Origin: Christiangramia crocea | GTDB taxonomy: Bacteria > Bacteroidota > Bacteroidia > Flavobacteriales > Flavobacteriaceae | NCBI RefSeq assembly: GCF_022410465.1 | Contig: NZ_JAJSON010000027.1 | Span: forward strand, 62,001 to 126,000 | Reading direction: 5' to 3' | Length of the DNA stretch: 64,000 bases | Part shown: positions 61,376 to 64,000 of the stretch, in pieces | Position numbering within the stretch: the first letter of the stretch is position 1 | Layout: each line of letters begins with the position of its first letter | Notes under the pieces: model-generated | The model's database searches: none | The model's input: the letters and a program-made list of their open reading frames with translations, nothing else | Told to the model about the DNA's origin: nothing | Program-made: the position numbers and the translations under genes

Positions 61376-61981
61376 GGTTAAGCGATCTTTGATAATGGTT
61401 TGAACGATATCAACAGCCACAGTATTGTAGCGGTTTGTAGGAATGATGATATCTGCAAATTCCTTGGTTGGTTCAATAAATTCCTGGTGCATAGGCTTAA
61501 GAGTGGTTTGGTATCTCCATAGAACCTCTTCCAGATCACGGCCTCTTTCAGCGATATCCCTTTTCAACCTGCGAATTAACCTTTCATCACTATCGGCATG
61601 CACATAGATCTTGATATCAAAAAGCTGCCTTATTTCTGGATGAGTGAGAATAAGGATACCTTCAACTATAATTACTTTTCTGGGCTGTATCTCTATGCTC
61701 TCTCCGGTACGGTTATGATCCCTGAAAGAGTAAATAGGCTGCTTAATGCTCTTTCCATTTTTCAGTTGTTTAAGATGTTCTCCCAGAAGTTCAAAATCTA
61801 TAGATTTTGGATGATCAAAGTTGATCTTTTTTCGATCTTCGAATGAAAGGTGCGAGGTGTCCTGGTAATAGGAATCCTGTGAAATAACGTCTACCTCTTC
61901 GTGCTTTAGTTCGTCTATGATCTGATTTACCACCGTGGTCTTTCCGCTTCCCGTTCCCCCGGCAATGGCAATAATTAGCAT
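61373..61981 (-). CDS. udk: Uridine kinase
   Basis: The enzyme phosphorylates uridine and cytidine in pyrimidine salvage. It is a P-loop kinase: AGGTGSGKTTVVNQI (Walker A, about residues 8-22), DSYYQDTSHLSFEDR, NFDHPKSIDFELL, the YSFRDHNRTGES substrate loop and a VHADSDERLIRRLKRDIAERGR lid. Length 202 is standard. It is preceded by a TACCTTTG -7 box (minus, 61999-62006) and a terminator serving the cytochrome gene. It is first in a udk-FtsB-mutA-mutB run on the minus strand. Confidence 0.95.
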   Translation of the reverse strand: MLIIAIAGGTGSGKTTVVNQIIDELKHEEVDVISQDSYYQDTSHLSFEDRKKINFDHPKSIDFELLGEHLKQLKNGKSIKQPIYSFRDHNRTGESIEIQPRKVIIVEGILILTHPEIRQLFDIKIYVHADSDERLIRRLKRDIAERGRDLEEVLWRYQTTLKPMHQEFIEPTKEFADIIIPTNRYNTVAVDIVQTIIKDRLT

Positions 61982-62063
61982 ATTCCTGAAAATTTGTGCA
62001 AAGGTAATTATTAGTTTTATAAATCCGGTTTTCAGGGAATGCCGATAGGGGGAAGTTGCCGGA

Positions 62064-62094
62064 ATAAGAAAACCGGTCTGAAATTCAGCCGGTT
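62064..62094 (-). terminator. Rho-independent terminator after the cytochrome c gene
   Basis: On the minus strand AACCGG (62094-62089) pairs with CCGGTT (62076-62071), with the inner CTGAA/TTCAG extending the stem and one bulge. A TTCTTATT tail follows. It is 28 bases after the cytochrome stop codon. Confidence 0.75.
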
Positions 62095-62121
62095 CTCATA
62101 TATTAAATTAAGGAATATTTG

Positions 62122-62592
62122 TTATTCTTCTGCTTTCTGAACTTTTGCAACTTCTTCAACAGTTACCATATCGTCTATATTATTAGACCAGGAATTCATA
62201 ACATAGTTCATGGCATCAGCCACTTCCTGATCGCTAAGTCCCATAGGTGTCATGATATTATCATATTTCTCACCATTAACTTCGATAGGCCCCTGCATTC
62301 CGTATTTCACACCTCTGATGCTTTCTTCTCTTTTTTCGGTAAGCCAGTTAGAGCCGTCGAGGGGAGGATAGGTACCAGGAATTCCTTTACCGGTTGGTAA
62401 ATGACATGTCACACATAAGTCCTGGTAAACTTCTTTACCTCTTTTGATACTGGCAGTAAGTGGAGTCTGTTCACTAGATTTTTCAGAAGCCGGGATCACA
62501 TAGGATTCCTCTTCCTGATCTTTTTCTTTTTTGTCAGATTTACAGGCAACAAATGTTGCAGCCAGTCCAATTACAATAAGCAATTTTTTCAT
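62122..62592 (-). CDS. Cytochrome c lipoprotein
   Basis: The 156-residue protein has a lipoprotein signal (GLAATFVACKSDK, Cys17), an acidic linker, and one class I cytochrome c domain: heme attachment VCTVCH-type CVTCH (LCVTCHLPTGKGIPGTYPP) and a likely axial Met in IMTPMGLSDQEV. A C-terminal helix and short acidic tail end it. It is 3 bases after the sugar-dehydrogenase gene on the same strand, so it is probably the electron acceptor or carrier for that enzyme in the periplasm. Confidence 0.93.
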   Translation of the reverse strand: MKKLLIVIGLAATFVACKSDKKEKDQEEESYVIPASEKSSEQTPLTASIKRGKEVYQDLCVTCHLPTGKGIPGTYPPLDGSNWLTEKREESIRGVKYGMQGPIEVNGEKYDNIMTPMGLSDQEVADAMNYVMNSWSNNIDDMVTVEEVAKVQKAEE

Positions 62593-62595
62593 GAT

Positions 62596-63789
62596 TTATT
62601 GGTTGTTTTGAGTAAGTTTTGCAATTCCTTTTCCTTCCACGGCTACATAGATATTTCCATCCGGCCCCTGGATTACATCTCTGAGTCGGCCGATATCTTC
62701 GAGCAATTTGGTTCTTTTACTAATCTTTTTTCCGTCCAGTTCCAGGTGTTCCAGGTATCTGAATTTTAATGAGCCTACCAGAAGATCTCCCTGTAATTCA
62801 GGGAATTTATCAGATGTAACATAGGCAAATCCACTTGGTGCAATGGAGGGTAGCCAATAAAAAATAGGGTCTTCCATTCCAGGTTTCGATCTTTCATCGG
62901 TGATCGGAGTACCATCATAATTCTCACCATAAGTTACCACCGGCCATCCGTAATTGGCTCCTTTCTTCACTACATTTATCTCGTCTCCTCCCTGAGGTCC
63001 GTGTTCGTGTACCCAGATTTCATTGGTCTCGGGATTGAAAATCATACCCTGAGGATTACGATGACCATAGGAGTAGATTGCTTCCACCGCATTTTCTTCA
63101 CCAACAAACGGATTATCAGAAGGCACACTTCCGTCATCATTCAATCGGTAAACTTTCCCATTGTCCCTGGTGATATCCTGAGGATTTACATCTCTTGCTC
63201 CGCGATCTCCTGCACTAAAATACAGATAGCCTTCTTCGTCAAAAGAGATACGCGATCCAAAATGCTGGCCTTTAGTGGTATTAGGAGAAGCTTTGTAAAG
63301 CACCTCTTTATTTGTTAACCGATTTCCTTCAAGTTTGGCACGCATAAGGGCAGTATTGCCGCCTTCACCTTCACCTTCAGTAGAGGAATAAGTGAAATAC
63401 ATCCAGCCATTATTTTCATAATCGGGATGTAATGCTACATCCAGTAAGCCTCCCTGGCCACGATTATACACTTCAGGTCCACCCTGAATATTTATCTTTT
63501 GTCCATCCTTAAAATGAATTATATCTCCGTTTTTTTCTGTGATTATGATACTACCATCTGGAAGGAATTCGAATCCCCATGGAATTTTAAGTCCTTCAAC
63601 CACCATTTCATAGGAATAGGCATCTGAACTTTCTGCGGGAATTGGGTCGGGGACCTCGGTTTGTTCTGATTGTTCTTCTGAGGTCGTTTCGGTGCTTTCT
63701 TCTGCCTTAGCGGTATCTGAAGTATTACCATTTTCACCACAGGAATAGACGCTAAAAATTAGCGTAAACAGGAATAATATTTTTTTCAT
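62596..63789 (-). CDS. PQQ-dependent sugar dehydrogenase (GSDH/Asd type) lipoprotein
   Basis: The 397-residue beta-propeller protein is of the glucose/sorbosone dehydrogenase family. It is a lipoprotein (SVYSCGENGN, Cys17) with a Ser/Thr/Glu-rich linker. The core starts at VEGLKIPWGFEFLPDGSIII and has the PQQ/active-site segments SAGDRGARD, YSYGHRNPQGM and HEHGPQGGDEINVV. It should oxidise an aldose or related sugar in the periplasm and pass electrons to the cytochrome c encoded next. PQQ-synthesis genes are not in the window, so the cofactor may be imported or made elsewhere. Its product is inferred, not shown. Confidence 0.9.
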   Translation of the reverse strand: MKKILFLFTLIFSVYSCGENGNTSDTAKAEESTETTSEEQSEQTEVPDPIPAESSDAYSYEMVVEGLKIPWGFEFLPDGSIIITEKNGDIIHFKDGQKINIQGGPEVYNRGQGGLLDVALHPDYENNGWMYFTYSSTEGEGEGGNTALMRAKLEGNRLTNKEVLYKASPNTTKGQHFGSRISFDEEGYLYFSAGDRGARDVNPQDITRDNGKVYRLNDDGSVPSDNPFVGEENAVEAIYSYGHRNPQGMIFNPETNEIWVHEHGPQGGDEINVVKKGANYGWPVVTYGENYDGTPITDERSKPGMEDPIFYWLPSIAPSGFAYVTSDKFPELQGDLLVGSLKFRYLEHLELDGKKISKRTKLLEDIGRLRDVIQGPDGNIYVAVEGKGIAKLTQNNQ

Positions 63790-63853
63790 AGCATTATTAT
63801 TTTGACTTGAATAAATAATAAAAAACTAAGATATAAAAAATTAGAACTTTTCA

Positions 63854-63882
63854 TTGTGAGCGGTGAATAATTATTATATTTG
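63854..63882 (+). promoter_or_regulatory. Strong Bacteroidota-type promoter at window end
   Basis: TTG (63854-63856), an 18-base spacer and TATATTTG (63875-63882) match the TTG-N18-TAnnTTTG consensus perfectly. Transcription would start near 63888-63893 and run off the window. Confidence 0.75.
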
Positions 63883-63992
63883 CCGCCCAATTGGGGCTGA
63901 ATGGTCATTGGTTTCACCGGTGAACCGGCAAGCTAAAAAGATTCGGTCTGAATCTTGAATAAAAAATATTGAATGAATTGCGTAAGCAATTT
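63883..63992 (+). other. Hairpin-rich transcript leader
   Basis: Downstream of the promoter three local hairpins can be drawn in a row: GGTTTCAC/GTGAACC (63910-63926 region), AAGATTC/GAATCTT (63938-63956 region) and GAATTGC/GCAATTT (63975-63992 region). No ORF is convincing. It may be a structured leader or tRNA precursor. It does not match the tmRNA 5' consensus well. Confidence 0.4.
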
Positions 63993-64000
63993 CGGGGTGT
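63993..64000 (+). tRNA. Possible start of a tRNA-Pro, cut by the window
   Basis: The final eight bases, CGGGGTGT, equal the typical start of bacterial tRNA-Pro acceptor stems. The upstream promoter supports a stable-RNA gene. Eight bases are not enough to establish a tRNA. Confidence 0.3.

Noticed and set aside
63893-64000. tmRNA 5' end (GGGGCTG start)
   Set aside because: The first seven bases fit, but the conserved GGTTTCGACAGG region expected next is absent; the sequence reads GGTTTCACCGG and forms a simple hairpin.
63969-64000. TTG-started coding region (reads LNELRKQFRGV)
   Set aside because: It is only ten codons within the window, overlaps a hairpin, and competes with a tRNA-Pro reading. 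No family could be supported.
1-64000. CRISPR arrays, prophage, transposases or integrative elements
   Set aside because: No regularly spaced repeats, no transposase or integrase frames, and no phage structural genes were found; gene order is of a normal chromosomal core.

Overview
The window is a low-GC chromosomal segment of a marine-type member of the Flavobacteriaceae (Bacteroidota), probably near Gramella/Christiangramia, Salegentibacter or Zunongwangia. The support is: the gliding protein GldI, DUF349, DUF368, DUF3810, DUF5683, OstA-like and bacillithiol (BshB1) proteins of Bacteroidota type, the parA-parB-DUF5683-dapB-lepB-wbqC string, promoters of the form TTG-N17..19-TAnnTTTG instead of -35/-10 boxes, weak Shine-Dalgarno signals and several TTG/GTG starts. 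No phage, insertion sequence, CRISPR array or obvious foreign island was seen; most genes are housekeeping or conserved accessory genes.

Layout. 1-5.8 kb: the 3' part of a GH65 disaccharide phosphorylase, a small secreted unknown, a lipoprotein MBL-fold hydrolase, a GNAT acetyltransferase, and a lipoprotein GH37 trehalase with a DUF1622 membrane protein. 5.8-8.6 kb: histidine degradation (hutI-hutG), a bacterial PH-domain protein, and the last 36 codons of a lost zinc alcohol dehydrogenase. 8.8-11.7 kb: a trans-sulfuration-type PLP enzyme, bshB1, tRNA-His and mazG. 11.7-22 kb, all minus strand: methyltransferase, a large DUF349 protein, aroE, two tandem DUF368 (PopT-type) transporters, a TPR protein, a class III aminotransferase and an OstA/LptA-like envelope protein. 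22-24 kb: two Tat-type ferritin-like proteins. 24-30 kb, minus: purA, a Fur-family regulator, bifunctional Rel/SpoT, an M48 protease and a TrmH-family methyltransferase.

30-35.7 kb: two exported amidohydrolase-family proteins with three amidohydrolase-like domains, only one of which keeps the HxH metal motif, then a DUF3810 protein. 35.8-40.8 kb: pepD, a cyclophilin-FKBP fusion, gldI, a DHH phosphoesterase and ndk. 40.8-44.6 kb: an unrecognised 384-residue protein, pcm, a DUF721 protein, a lipoprotein and recF. 44.7-51 kb: a membrane-anchored TPR protein, ribH, then a tight five-gene run (small membrane protein, mutL, two rhomboids, an endonuclease/exonuclease/phosphatase-fold protein). 51-56.3 kb: wbqC, a large lepB, dapB, DUF5683, parB and parA. 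56.5-62 kb: a dienoyl-CoA-reductase-like SDR, both methylmalonyl-CoA mutase subunits, a DivIC/FtsB-like protein and udk. 62-63.8 kb: a cytochrome c lipoprotein paired with a sugar dehydrogenase. The last 150 bases hold a strong promoter, a hairpin-rich leader and what may be the first 8 bases of a tRNA-Pro.

No wholly new multi-gene system stands out. The points most worth a second look are the degenerate amidohydrolase trio, the alcohol-dehydrogenase remnant, the tandem DUF368 pair, MutL with eroded endonuclease motifs, the tandem rhomboids behind mutL, and the nested palindromic intergenic elements.
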